From positions 62,688,998-62,752,997 of the forward strand of contig OX375876.1 of assembly GCA_947359465.1 (NCBI GenBank): a stretch of 64,000 bases of DNA, in the 5' to 3' direction. The notes beneath the pieces are model-generated. The model saw only the letters and a list, made by a program, of their open reading frames with translations. It was not told the DNA's origin and did not search any database. Below are positions 11,751 to 22,725 of this stretch, piece after piece. The first letter of the stretch is position 1; every line of letters begins with the position of its first letter. This DNA comes from Metellina segmentata (Eukaryota; Arthropoda; Arachnida; Araneae; Tetragnathidae). The translations under genes were made by a program, and so were the position numbers.

Positions 11751-12194
11751 CGTTTCCTGTTATAGAGACTACTTTGTTTCTATCTAGATTGATTTTATCC
11801 AACACATTAAAAAGACTTAGCTGATGTATTTCCTTTGTAATGCGTCGGTTAAAGCACTTAAGCTTGGGATTTGTCTCAATGTCGCAAGAGTTATTACTTT
11901 GGAGTTGGACGATAAGGATATTTTATTTAAATCCTTCGAAAGTAACACTCGTGAGAAGTTCAGCCTTTCAATTGTATTAACTTTTTTTCTGATGGATTTA
12001 GGTCTTTACGAAATGTAGGTAATTCAGGTACTTTTAATTGAAATGTCTTGTTAAAGAGCAGGTTATTTTATTACTTCTTGATATACGAGCCTGGCGTAAT
12101 AACGTATATAAAATGAACACTGAAAGAAACTCTAATATTGAAAGATGAATCACAAATTTTCTTTAAGACAATATCGAACAAGATATGTGTGCCC
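11751..12194. other. AT-rich intergenic, nothing recognised
   Basis: A 64-residue frame at 11824-12018 has no recognised motif. No repeat partner. Confidence 0.35.
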
Positions 12195-12300
12195 ACCATG
12201 AAGTAAATGGATATGTAGACCCAAAGTTTTATTGATACAGAAGAGAGAAATACACCCAGGAGGGAAACGAACTAGCCCCATTTTGAGTTGAAGTACTTTG
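12195..12300 (-). mobile_element. SINE-2 internal fragment
   Basis: AAAGTTTTATTGATACAGAAG followed by GAGAAATACACCCAGGAGGG is the middle section of SINE-2 in minus orientation. The tail and head are not recognisable. Confidence 0.6.
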
Positions 12301-12985
12301 GTCACAAAAAATTCCGTCAGAGAAAATAGAATTCAAGACTGCCAAGTATTGCTCTAACTATTATCTATCATAATGGTTACATAAAGTACCCGTTTTGGAA
12401 GAATAAACAAAGAAAAAAAATTGCATGAAGATCGTTGTAAATGTATGAAACACTTGTTTTTTCAACATTTTAGCTGATTTAAGAATTTAGCAAATTGCTA
12501 TCCAAGCATGTCACTTAGTGCAGCATTTCGCTTTTGGAATTCCGTGTTCTGAATGAATTCACATAGTAAGTCACGCTATGCTTAAGACTTTCGCTTAGAG
12601 TGCTGCAAAATATTCGATCGGACCATTGTTTACTATCGCACTTGCAACAAAAGCTCTAAGCAGTCAGTCTAGAGTCCACTACACTTACTGATAAAACTCA
12701 GTTGTCATTTGAGGTTTGCAATGCACAAACATTACTTTTAGTTGCAAAAGGAATTTAATAGACGTTGTCATGCTTCAAGTTTAAAATCAAGGTACCCGAT
12801 TTCGCCCAAATTCAAACCAATAATGACAGAATAAAAACAGTACCACACTCCCTTTAGACATGGCATGGACTAGATGGTAGTTTTAAGTGGAGTATTGGTA
12901 GTCCACACTAAAAAGACTCAATTATCGATCTTCATCGAAACTGGGATCGAGGAGTTTAATTTTAGAACACAGTTGCACTTCTAAA
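12301..12985. other. AT-rich intergenic, nothing recognised
   Basis: No coding signal, RNA-like structure or repeat partner found. Confidence 0.35.
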
Positions 12986-12989
12986 TAGC

Positions 12990-13430
12990 CCACTCATGAA
13001 TATTCACACGTTCCCTAACTCGTTTAAATATAATGGATTAAACACTACACTCTCCGTTCGGCTTGGTTTTAATTCGATTTTCCAGGTTCGGTTAATCAAA
13101 TATCAGTCTCGTGGAAATGCCCTTCAAAGCTGATTGGATTAAGCAGTAAAACCGCGACGGACTACTTTATTCTGTCGGCGGAGGGATACAGGGTTATTGT
13201 TGTGATGAGATATTTACCAATTCGCTGCTTTTGGCGAGGTAAATTGAGAACCGGAGACGGACGAAGATAAACAATTGATTAGTGGTAAGAGGAAAGAGAA
13301 CGTTAACAAGGAACACTGTTGTCGCGAGTATTTATCGGTCCGGGAATTTAACAAAAGGTTTGAGCTATGGGGAGATTTGCGAAAAATATGACGAATTTAG
13401 AGGCACGGAGAGGACAAAACTTGAAGGGAA
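12990..13430. promoter_or_regulatory. GC-richer island with TAAT-type motifs
   Basis: Contains GGTTTTAATTCGATT, GGTTAATCAAATA, GATTGGATTAAGC (a TAATCC-type site in reverse) and AACAATTGATTAG within about 400 bases, together with GC-rich unique sequence and no transposon signature. This combination is common in animal developmental enhancers. The regulatory call is inference and no conservation data were available. Confidence 0.3.
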
Positions 13431-13958
13431 ATATTTAATTTAATGAAATATCATAGATTAAGAAAAATAAATTCTTAGATAATGAAAAGTTCGATAAAAA
13501 TTGACAGACTTGAGTAAACGGAGAAAAAAATCACCAAAACTTATAATTTGTTTTGAAAATCAATAATGATTTGAGGTGAAAACAATGTTATACTGTGTTG
13601 TGTAAAGTCCGAATGATTTTACGTAACTTAATTCGCTGTTACCTGTCAGAAATTTTAAAAGCGTTAGTTTATTGCATTGTTTCACAATTGAAAAGCAATT
13701 AGAAAGTTTTTAAATTAAAAATATTAGAAATTTAAAAAAAATAACATATTGTTAAATAAAAGGTGTTGTGACTGCAGAAAAATTCAGATTTAGTTATAAA
13801 TACAACCGATTTTTTAAAATTCACGACACACTTGAACAAAATAGTACGATGGGTGCATGTGGTAAGAATGGTAGCAAATAACACTATTACGTGAAATGAT
13901 TTGTGAATGTTAATAAGTAGTATACAGAATAGCGATTGTAAATGAAAGTTGATGCGTG
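13431..13958. other. AT-rich intergenic, nothing recognised
   Basis: Long A/T runs, no structure supported. Confidence 0.4.
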
Positions 13959-13964
13959 TTTCAT

Positions 13965-14065
13965 AAGAGGCAAATTAATACAAACATCCATGTCCAGGCC
14001 GTGATTCAAAACCAACACCTTATGCAAAGGCTAGTAAAGGGCCCCTTAAATGGCTTTAACCGGAT
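13965..14065 (-). mobile_element. SINE-1 head fragment
   Basis: In minus orientation it reads CCGGTTAAAGCC, AAGGTGTTGGTTTTGAATCACGG and ATGGATGTTTGTA. These are eroded equivalents of the SINE-1 head A box, B box and first body block. The 3' domain is absent. Confidence 0.5.
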
Positions 14066-14189
14066 CCAGGGAAAATTGAAGTTCCTACCTTTTTATCAAC
14101 CAGATAGTCAAAAATGCTTTAGAGAATACATAATTGAAATAGCGATACCATATAAACCCTTTTAATTGCAATAACCCATGAAACTTAAA

Positions 14190-14690
14190 CTACGTTGGTT
14201 GTTTTGGGTTTTTATTTCACACGGGTCACATTCGACCAAGATGCATCAAATATAAGATAGGCAATGTGGAGCAATTGTTAAAGGAAAGGTGGGTTGTTTT
14301 GGGTGTTTTCTGGTGCAATGGCCATATTTGGCTATGCTGCGCAAGACACAATGACAGGCAATGCAAACAATTGTGAAAATAAAGTTTGTTGTTTTGGGTA
14401 TTTTATGGTGCAAGGGCCATATTAGACCAAGCTGCACCAAACATAAGACAGGCAATGGGAAGCAATTATGAAAAGAAATGTTGGTTGGATTGAGTGTTTT
14501 CTGGTGCAAGGGCCATATTTGGCCATTCTGTGGCAAACACAAGACATACAATATCAAGTAATAGACATACACAGACAATGAGAGAATAAATCCATGGAGG
14601 AATGCACTTGACACGAATCAAATCTTCACGGCTTACAACTCGAAAGTTGCTAGAGCAACGGGTATACCCAGTGAGCCATGACGGTCCCGT
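14190..14690 (-). mobile_element. SINE-2 with fourfold tandem tail
   Basis: Four successive blocks of about 95 bp begin near 14197, 14292, 14387 and 14483. Each repeats GGTTGTTTTGGGT, a GGTGCAAGGGCCATATTTGG-like stretch, CACAAGACAGGCAAT and a short AT linker. Only the last block continues into the remaining SINE-2 body (AATGCACTTGACACGAATC, TTGCTAGAGCAACGGG, CCCAGTGAGCCATGACGG). So the 3' part of one SINE was multiplied in place. The 122-residue minus frame at 14246-14614 is a by-product of this repeat. Confidence 0.8.
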
Positions 14691-15980
14691 GAAAAGAAAG
14701 GATACTGAAAACTGGGCAGCCTAGTTACAGTTAATTTATCAGGTATTCAAATAAAAAAATTACCAGATACCAATAGGGAACAAAGAAACAAATTCATAAC
14801 GACATTGATGTAAATAAATTGATATACATTTATACTTAAAAGCAGGGAAAGTGATGAAAGGTAACTGAAGTTATGTTTCTAAAGATTAGATTTCTTTAAA
14901 TTAACCAGCTCTAAATTTCAGGCAAAAATAATGCCCAGCATTAAAAAGCAAAAAATTAAGATCCTCGTTTAAATATTCCAATAAAGTGTGACAAAACTCC
15001 CGTTAAAAAATTATTGTTACATTTTACACCAGAAAAAGTCTCGATTTCAGTGTTAAAACAAAAAGGAAATGGGGATATGTTCAAAGATCACTTAATTGAG
15101 CAAAGGTACAAAAAGTTAAGTATGTTATTGGTGACAGTAAAACAAGAGATGCTCTTTCATGAAAGAGATACTATCAATTATTTAAAAACTTTTTATGCAT
15201 TAAACCACAATGAAATGCTTGAAATCCTTTTACGAACAATATCTTTATTACAAAACACAAGGTAGACAAAAAAAGACAAAATTGCGATAATCTACAAGAT
15301 AATAACAATGTTCTTTTTCTCTTCTAAATATGCGTTACATTTTTCTTTGTGCTTAAGGGAAAGAATTTTCCACCACAAACATCCCGTTTATTTCCCAGTT
15401 AATTTTTTTGAAATTTTTTTAGCTGTCCTTGTATATATATATCTATATAATTTTGCTTCTTTTTTTAAGTTGTCTTTGCTTTTGCATAGGCTTTAATTAC
15501 ACTGCGAAAATTAGGAATAACACATCTGTTCTTTCGGTAAAAAAACGGCGATTTTTTTCCTTTAGCCTCAGTAATTAAAACCCCATTTAACCTAGCTTGT
15601 CGAAAGAATTTTGTCTCTCCTCTATCATTCAAGTAATCTTAACGTTTATTCTCGCTTCTAATTTAACTTAGTTCTAACTTCTCAGTATGTGTATTAGACA
15701 CAATCTAATTTTTTTCTTCAATATAAATCCCGTTTAAAGAAAATTATTATAAAAAGGAATATTATTTTAATTACTAGGTTGTAACAGTAAATATTTGAAA
15801 CAAAATATATTAAAAAATTAAATTATCTTAAACCACAAAAATATAAAAAGATACACATATTATACGAAAGGAAAATATTGATACATTGTGTAGTCTTAGA
15901 CATTTTTGCCAGAGGGCGTGCCCAACTCAACCTATATCAAACGCAAGTTAACAAGTAGATTTTCATATTGGCACACAAGG
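14691..15980. other. AT-rich intergenic, nothing recognised
   Basis: Frames at 15014-15265 (83 residues) and 15308-15496 (62 residues) have no domain I recognise. The first is hydrophilic and could be a relic, but no start context or splice sites argue for a gene. Confidence 0.4.
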
Positions 15981-16440
15981 TCGGTTTATTTGCTTTTAGG
16001 TAATTTTTGGTAATTTTTTAGTTAACGTCGTACTAGAGCAACACAACGGGCTATTGACGACGGTCCGGGATCAGTCCCTTAAGGGAAAGATTCGAGGACA
16101 ACACCTCGTAATTTTGAACCACGGTCAGATGACGAAGCAACACCTGAGCTGGCACCCCACTCTCTAAACTTCCACGCCAACCCAACGTGAGGACTTTCGA
16201 CCACGACAGATTTAAGGTGCACCAGCCGCCTCTACACCATACGTTTACAAACATCCATGCCCGGGCCCGGATTCGAACCAGAAATCTTCCGATCTAGAGG
16301 CTAACACCTTAACCACTATACCGGTTGGTCGGCTTAATTGCTTTTAGGACCGACGAGCTAAGTCGGTTTGTTACTTTTAGCATCAGCACACTAAGTTGGT
16401 TTGTTACATTTAGGACCGACGCGCTAGGTCGGTTGTCAGT
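15981..16440. repeat. Short GTCGGTTTGTTA tandem repeat around a SINE
   Basis: Units resembling GTCGGTTTGTTACTTTTAG with ACCGACGAGCTAA linkers occur at about 15981-16000 and 16349-16435, on both sides of the SINE-1 insertion. The unit is roughly 36 bp and there are three to four diverged copies. The SINE evidently landed inside a small tandem array. Confidence 0.6.
16001..16333 (-). mobile_element. SINE-1, full length, with target duplication
   Basis: Minus-strand tRNA-derived SINE. From the high-coordinate end it has the head GACCAACCGGTATAGTGG, TTAAGGTGTTAGCCTC, the B box GGTTCGAATCC and ATGGATGTTTGTAAACG. Then come CTGGTGCACCTTAAATCTG, CCTCACGTTGG, CCAGCTCAGGTGTTG and GTCGTTAACT, and a tail of ATTACC-like repeats. 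Flanking direct repeats TTATTTGCTTTTAGG (15986-16000) and TTAATTGCTTTTAGG (16334-16348) differ by one base and mark the target duplication. It is about 96% identical to the copy at 27858-28194. Confidence 0.85.
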
Positions 16441-16701
16441 GAGTATGTAATTTTTGTTCATTCAGTCGTGTAAGACCTTGATGCAATGTTTTGCGTAGGT
16501 AATGTAAAAAGGTCATGAATGTGAAATATTTGGTGTAATACATTGTAATGTGCTGGATCGTTTTAAGATATGCATACAAACTACACATTACATGACCAAT
16601 TTACTTTAATAGTTAAAACTAAATACACTTCGTATAAATATATACATTTTGTACTCGTATACATAAAAAGTATTTGTCTTTTATCTCTAGGTCGTACTAT
16701 A
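16441..16701. other. AT-rich flank of mariner element
   Basis: No recognised features. Ends with the TA (16700-16701) that forms the left target site of the mariner copy. Confidence 0.35.
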
Positions 16702-18003
16702 CAGAGACTGTTCACACATTTTTTAGACAATGTATATTATATTCACAAAACTAAATTACATAAAATTCTTGTGTTTTTTTAATGTTCCATTTGATAGCCC
16801 TTATTATGAATTATCTTTCGACACCGTAATTTCCAGGATAATAATGTCTTTTGAAGTGTCAAAAGAGGTATTCTATCCCATTCCTCCTGAACAGCTTTCC
16901 AGAGTCCTGTAAGGGTTGTGGGACGACGTTTGGATAGTGCAGATTTTAAAAGTCCGAAAGCACAAAAATCCATAGGTGATACCACGGGAGATTTAGTAGG
17001 GATATCAGTGAAGGGTATGCCTTGATACCGGTTTTTTGTTCCATTTCTATTAGGAAATTTACAGTGGATTTTGATGTGTGACTGCTAGTTTTGTCTTGAT
17101 GGAGTTCCACAGATTGATGGCACTGTGGGTAAAGCGATGGTATTTCATTCAGAAAAATTGGCGATAAAATATGTTCCTGATAGTATTTGGAGTTAATCTT
17201 GACATTTTTTTCCACTCTCTATATTTTTAACTTGCCATTATATGAAAAACCAGCAACAATCATGAATCCCTTAGAAAAACTTTCTTTCAATTCTGTGAAC
17301 CATGTACTTAAATTTTTTTCTCCAATTTTAGGTTAATAAATGGCTCTTTTTTTGCTGCAATCATTTAAATACACCCATGATTCATCCATTGTGACAATTT
17401 TTTTCCATTTTTCTTTGGATAAGTGTTTCTCACATAGCATTCGGCAGCGTATCCTGCGTTCAGCGATATGCTTTGGAGAAAGACGATGCACATTGCGTTT
17501 TTTTCGCTTGCTTAAGATTTAAATCAACGTTTATCAATTTGTTTGCAGTGGACACCGAGCATTTTAATGATTTTGCAACGGTTCTTTGACTAAAGGGATT
17601 TTCTTTTAACATTAAACAACGTACCTTTACAATAGTCGAAGATGTCCGTTTCTTCCTTGGATACTTGTTTGGAATTTTTGTCTCACTTGAAGCTGCAATT
17701 TGACGTTTTTTTCCCTTCTTGTTGACGATATTACCCATCGACGCTTTAGATATCACAAAACCATGACTCTCACATCGTTTTTGGATAACGGAATATGAAT
17801 ATTTCTCTTCGGAAAGAGCATAAATATAGCCTTCGAATCATTGCTTCGTTAAAAACGCTATTTTGAATAAAAACAAACCTCTCAAGCCGCAGACGACAGT
17901 TTTGACTTTTAAAAACATAGTACAACTGCAATTATTTCTTTTGCAGCAAACGATTTCTTATTAGCACTAACCAAAATCGTCTAAAAAATGTGCGAACAGC
18001 CTC
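16702..18003 (-). mobile_element. Mariner-type transposon, complete ends, inactive
   Basis: A 1.3-kb element with terminal inverted repeats. The left end carries CTGTTCACACATTTTTTAG (16708-16726) and the right end carries the complement, CTAAAAAATGTGCGAACAG (17981-17999), with one mismatch. The match extends outward a few bases to TA on both sides (16700-16701 and 18004-18005), the expected TA duplication of Tc1/mariner elements. Length, ends and a single minus-strand transposase frame fit mariner family norms. The coding region is broken, so this copy could move only if a related transposase were supplied elsewhere. Confidence 0.88.
16779..17850 (-). pseudogene. Mariner-like transposase pseudogene (DD41D-like)
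   Basis: Read on the minus strand, it begins with a basic N-terminal region (SKASMGNIVNKKGKKRQ) and a helix-turn-helix-like stretch (FSQRTVAKSLKCSVSTANKL). Then follow TMDESW (first catalytic Asp, near 17400), LHQDKTSSH (second Asp, near 17090) and SPMDFCAFGLLK (third acidic residue, an Asp, near 16970). The C-terminus reads LLSWKLRCRKI. About 41 residues separate the second and third Asp, which resembles the DD41D branch of Tc1/mariner transposases. The frame is destroyed by at least two in-frame stops (in the IYY and LKI regions, near 17335 and 17225) and at least two single-base frameshifts (near 17500 and 17015). The protein would have been about 340 residues. Confidence 0.85.
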
Positions 18004-18007
18004 TATA

Positions 18008-18172
18008 CTTCGTTATGCATCGTATAATCAGTGATTCGATTCCTGCCAGATCTCTGTCAGTAAAGTTTTCCATGTGTGTGTTCGTCCATTTACTTAACAT
18101 TGTCTGTCTTGTGTTTGGCTTGAACAAATGTTGCCACTGCGCAATAAAGAACTTAACTAACCATCCTATAGC
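18008..18172 (+). mobile_element. SINE-2 copy, plus strand, head eroded
   Basis: GATTCGATTCCTGCC (B-box region) is followed by CTGTCAGTAAAGTTTTCC, TCCATTTACTTAACATTGTC, TGTCTTGTGTTTGGC and a tail near TTAACTAACCATCC. It abuts the right end of the mariner element, but I could not find its missing head on the other side of the mariner. Confidence 0.65.
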
Positions 18173-18534
18173 CAAATTTCATTTTCTTAATTGAAGCTTC
18201 CAATTTACGATTGATGTTAAATTGGGTATGAAAGGTAAGTGATGTTTCTTGTTTGTACGTAATAAAAAAGTAGTATAAAAAGGTTTATTTTTAACATTGA
18301 GGAATCAGATAAACTTTTAATCGCGTAAGATTTAATTCGTTCCATGTTTTCAAAAACGCTTGTCTCGATAAGTTTATTTAGAACAGAAAGTCCCTCAATT
18401 ACTGAGCTGCTTAATAATTAAAGTTGAAAAATAAAATAAAATTTGTTTTTAGTTTACGATTAAATTAATAACGATAATTTAAGTAAATTCATTTTAATAC
18501 CTATTCTCCAAATGCTATACGTGAATCAGTGGGT
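18173..18534. other. AT-rich intergenic, nothing recognised
   Basis: No support for any gene or repeat. Confidence 0.35.
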
Positions 18535-18731
18535 TCACCCCCAGTGCTAGAAACAGGCTAGTTGTAGGTGGCGAAGGTCCGGTTCCCGTAAGCTCCCACG
18601 TCTCCTTGGTATATTTCTATTTTCTGTGTCAGTAAAACTTTTTGTATGTGTGTGACCCTTACTTAATATTGTCTGTCTGGTGTTTAATGCAATATGGCCC
18701 TTGTGCCATCAAAACCAAAACCCAACAAAAT
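18535..18731 (+). mobile_element. SINE-2 copy, plus strand
   Basis: The head ends in GGTCCGGTTCCCGTAAGCTCC, followed by TTCTGTGTCAGTAAAACTTT, ACTTAATATTGTCTGTCTGG, GCAATATGGCCCTTGTGCC and an AAACCCAACAAAA tail. It retains all SINE-2 body blocks in order. Confidence 0.75.
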
Positions 18732-19135
18732 GTGCCATTTGGTATCTCATAATAATTTGTGCAAAGCAGTACAATTCTGCTTCAACGAAGATATACAAAA
18801 AGAAAAGTTGAATTCTTCGAACCGTTACATTCTTCATTAATTAGTTTAAGACAGTATATATTTTTGTCAACAGCTGTTTGTGCAAAACTAACAACGAAAA
18901 ATCATTATTTTTGTAAATTAATATATACGTTAAACACTGTTTTGATAAAAAAAAACATATGTATAAACATATACACATATTGCGATAGATCAAGCATCAA
19001 GATGTTTTCATTAAAATTCATCCTAGAATATACATTAGTACAAGTCGTTTGAAAAGAATATTTTAACTTCAGATGGAAATTAAAATATGCAGACAACAAA
19101 AACCAATGCATCTGGTAATTCATTTTGCGCGATAT
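18732..19135. other. AT-rich intergenic, nothing recognised
   Basis: The 97-residue plus frame at 18759-19052 overlaps a minus frame and has no domain. Confidence 0.35.
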
Positions 19136-19139
19136 TGAT

Positions 19140-20195
19140 CTTTATGCGTTTCATCCCGATCCCCAATTTACTCGAGCAATTTAATAAAGCAAATCCCCAC
19201 GTATTCCGCGGAGAAAACAATTGATTAAACACACAAAAAAGAGACAGTACACAACGCGCCCGAAGTAAAGCAAACAGTCCAACTAACACGCAACATCCGA
19301 CGGTTAAAAAAAAAAAAACACCCCTCCCAGCTTATACCGCCTTTGGAATGAATAAAGAAACGTCTGTGGATCTGAATGGGGAAACCTCCAGCGAGTTTCA
19401 AAGCTAACACCTCTTATAAAGCGAGCGTAACAACAAAACTCCAGCGTGGAGAGCAACATGTGCGGGTAATTGCGCCACCAACTGGTCATGAATAAGGTAT
19501 CAATAAAGCTGGCTTTTCCTCCAAAGGGGGAGGCGAATTCACTTCATATGCAAATGAAACCCGATGCAGAACCCCTCAACAAAGGCTCTCTTCATAAACA
19601 AAAGGAATCCCAGTTTTATGGCGCAGAAAAGAACATTATTCTTAGTCGGAACATTCGCAGATCATTCCGTGGATGATAGATGCCGACAGAGTCTGTTCGG
19701 AGAAGAAAAACACAACCGGAAAACGGTATCGAAGCATCCTCCCATTCTTCATCATCCGGGCACTCGCGGGATGACGGGAAGGTGGGGTGATATTGTCTAA
19801 TTTGATTTGCGGCACGGCGTGGATTTTAATCCCCCGGATTAAGCCGGTGCCAATTGAATCCCCGCTGTTACAGCGGGAAGGTGCCCGGGCACACTCGGAA
19901 ATTAAATTATCCGCTTTAGCTATTCAAGAGGCAGATTTCAGCCACTTTTTGGGGACGCCTTTTCAACCGCGCCGTCGGAAAGGCAATTTAATCTTTGGCG
20001 TAGTGTTGTTTGTAGAGATTATTTGCAAGAGGTTTCCTGCGAGGAAGTCTCCGCTGGCGTCAAAGTGCATGGGAATTAAGGTTCGACAACGGGATATCAG
20101 CGGGAGATCAATTAAGTCTGACGCCCGGAGTACATTGTGTGACGCTCCTGGAGAAGCTGTTGTTGTTTGTATGCACGCTTGCAGGTAATGCGTAT
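19140..20195. promoter_or_regulatory. GC-richer island with homeodomain and octamer motifs
   Basis: One of the longest repeat-free, GC-richer stretches. It holds an octamer ATGCAAAT (19548-19555) and the inverted pair TAATCC-ccc-GGATTA (19827-19841), which suits K50-type homeodomain dimers. It also holds AATTAAATTATCCGC, GGCAATTTAATC and CAATTAAGTCTGACG. Frames open on both strands (for example 19787-20188, 133 residues) reflect low stop density and lack known motifs. An enhancer is my preferred reading but is inferred from composition and motifs only. Confidence 0.35.
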
Positions 20196-20199
20196 GCAA

Positions 20200-22168
20200 A
20201 ATAAAAGATTAGGAGCCATGCACACAAGCGGACTCTTGGGATATACAAGAGTTCCGACTTACAATGGTGGTAAGAATTTTATTAGCTTTCATTCATCCAC
20301 TCTCTAGTGCTTGGATATGATAATACTCTTTGGATTAAATATTAAGCACTGTGTTCAATATTTTTTCTGGCATCAAAAAACACGAACATTAGATTTTTGA
20401 TCCTATTAGAACCGAATCAGGATTTAATTGAATTATTTACAGTCTATAAGGAGTCTTACTTGAAAATTCCTCCTTTAGGCGAATTTAAATAACTGAATAG
20501 ATTTAAGTTTTTTGATTCATATATGTATTGGGACGCAATGTATCGCGGCGTGTTGGCAGTTAATAGCGGGAGGTTGACAATAATAAATACTTCACCACTC
20601 GGTATTAAACGACGAAAAAATGAATGCATTCCTTCTATTGATAGGTGCTTCAAGTAAATTGAACTCCACAGGCGATGTGTTGGTTGTTTCCCAAAGCTCT
20701 CACAATGGGGTTCCTTAAAATTTTTTTTGATCGTTGCTTCACAATAGGATTGAACAAGCATTACAAATGTTATTCACAGTTAATTAAGAGTGTATTAAAT
20801 GAAGGGAATATACGTTCGATCGAAATTTAACAAAAAAAACACGTGAACTCAGTCATAAAATGTAATATCTTATGTTTACTCGGAATAGTCTAATTAAATT
20901 TTTGAGCGCATTTTTAACATTAGAATTGTTAAAAGAAAAAAAAATTGAGTAGGATAAAAATTGTTTTAATATTTTGATTTAAATTTGTGTTTACATTTCT
21001 TAATTAAAGTCTTCATGCATTATGTATGAAGATAGTTCACTAACTGCGGATTTTTTTGGAAATACAGTTTGAATATGGTCGAAGAGAAAATCTATTTTTA
21101 ATTCGCATACTTCCTTGATAGAATACGACATCTTGATGCAGGGATTTAAATTGGATTACATTTAATAACGTTAAATTTACATTTTATTATTAAGGTTTAC
21201 TAATTATACATTTGAAAGAAATTTCTCAATGTCAATATAACTTCAATATAATTTAGAATGGAAAGACGAATTTCTAAAAATACATATGTATATAAACACT
21301 TTTTTTTCAATACAACCATATCATTGGAATCTCGGTGATTATTTTACTCTATTTTAAGTAAAAACGTAAGCCAATTTGGATACCATGTTAATGGAAAAAA
21401 AAAATAAAAAGTGTTTTCTGGAAAGTTTTAATAAAATTAATGCTTTTAAAGAAAAACCCAGAAATAGTGGTAAGAATAATTATTACGAAAACCAAATTAT
21501 GAAATTAATTTTTTTTAATTTTATTAAAAACCTAGCTTTTGATTATGTTAAATGCCATATATATTTTAGGTTTTAGTACAGATGAAAATAGAATGAAAAA
21601 TTTTAATCTATTACTTCTTGTTGAAACAAGTGTTTAAAGACGCAAGCATTAAAAGCAATGTTTTATCTCAATTTTCCTGCTTGGAAACGAGATTTCTAAG
21701 CAAGAATTAATAAAAATTTCCCAGCTGTTTATCCGAATTTTTTTTGCCCTGCTTCCAAACTTAAGAATTCAGCATCAAATACACAGATGATTCCTGGGTT
21801 CCGTCTAAACATACTCTATCTTGCATGAACCGCAATGTTTATTTTCCATTAAAGCCCCCATTGTGTTGCGAAAGGAATTTGCAAGAGGGGGTTAGTCTCC
21901 AAACTTTAATTTCCTTGCCACGTTGCAGAGCTCTCGCAAAAGCACTTCTTTTTTAAAATATATTCAAAAGGAGTCCCAAACTGAAAAGAATCATTTTAAA
22001 AGCTGAAGAGTTAATCGCTCAATTTCTCGCCGAACGCCGTCCTAACCAAGTGGCGCACTGTTGAGCCTGGGACGTGGAAGAGAAGCATACAGGTTAATCT
22101 TGTAAAGAACAACAAACTGATCCATTGACTCAAGTTCAATCTGTGTGAGGTTCGTTTTGAATGGGTTA
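20200..22168. other. AT-rich intergenic, nothing recognised
   Basis: About 2 kb of low-complexity-leaning sequence. The 101-residue minus frame at 20456-20761 has no recognised domain. I see no repeat partner. Confidence 0.4.
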
Positions 22169-22169
22169 G

Positions 22170-22208
22170 TGAATTATGGTTGGTTGATTGGGATTTACGG
22201 CGCAAAAT
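22170..22208 (-). mobile_element. SINE-2 tail fragment
   Basis: GTTGGTTGATTGGGATTTACGG with CGCAAAATC is the SINE-2 tail complement (compare 23090-23105). The rest is missing. Confidence 0.4.
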
Positions 22209-22447
22209 CTACCGATGAATAAGCAGCGTACAACGATGAATAATCAGCGTAAGATAATGAAATTCAATATAATGTGTTTAAATGACATCGGGATGATAAT
22301 CAGACCTACATTAAAAGAGAAGATGCAATAAATAAAATCAAGTTTTCTAAAAATCAAATATAAAAAAAGGTTGGAATTTTAATCACTGAAAAATCATTAT
22401 AATAAAAGGACTAAGACAAGGATACCTCATCTTAGTACGAATTTTAT

Positions 22448-22711
22448 GCCGACCAACCGGTATAGTGGTTAAGGTGTTAGCCTCTATATCGGAAGGTCCC
22501 CGGTTCGAATCCGGGTTCGGGCATGGATGTTTGTAAGCGTATACCAGCTCAGGTGTTGCTTCGTCATCTGAACATGGTTCAAAATTACGAAAGTAATTGT
22601 TAGGGGCAATGATGGCCCTCCCACTGGGTGCTCCTTCACAAGTGGCCATCACTTCCGGCCTTGTAGTGGCCAATGACTTAGGTCAAAATGTGCCCGCCAT
22701 TAGAAAAAAAA
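22448..22711 (+). mobile_element. Chimaeric SINE: SINE-1 head, poly-A body
   Basis: Begins with the SINE-1 head (GCCGACCAACCGGTATAGTG, B box GGTTCGAATCC, ATGGATGTTTGTAAGCG). It skips about 85 bases of the normal body, keeps CAGCTCAGGTGTTGCTTCG and a worn GGTTCAAAATTACGA block, and then changes to an unrelated sequence (GATGGCCCTCCCACTGGG ... AATGTGCCCGCCATTAG). It ends in a run of nine A. Perfect 14-bp direct repeats AGTACGAATTTTAT (22434-22447 and 22712-22725) flank it, so the chimaera moved as one unit. Confidence 0.85.
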
Positions 22712-22725
22712 AGTACGAATTTTAT

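Noticed and set aside
14246..14614. 122-residue minus-strand frame
   Set aside because: It is the tandem SINE-2 tail translated; repeated QIWPLH-like blocks follow the 95-bp units.
19787..20199. 133-residue plus frame and 78-residue minus frame as coding exons
   Set aside because: Both strands are open in the same GC-richer segment, no motif is recognisable, and the sequence has the motif content of a regulatory island.
22448..22525. Possible tRNA gene on the plus strand
   Set aside because: Good B box, but it is part of a SINE with target duplications and lacks a matching 3' acceptor strand.
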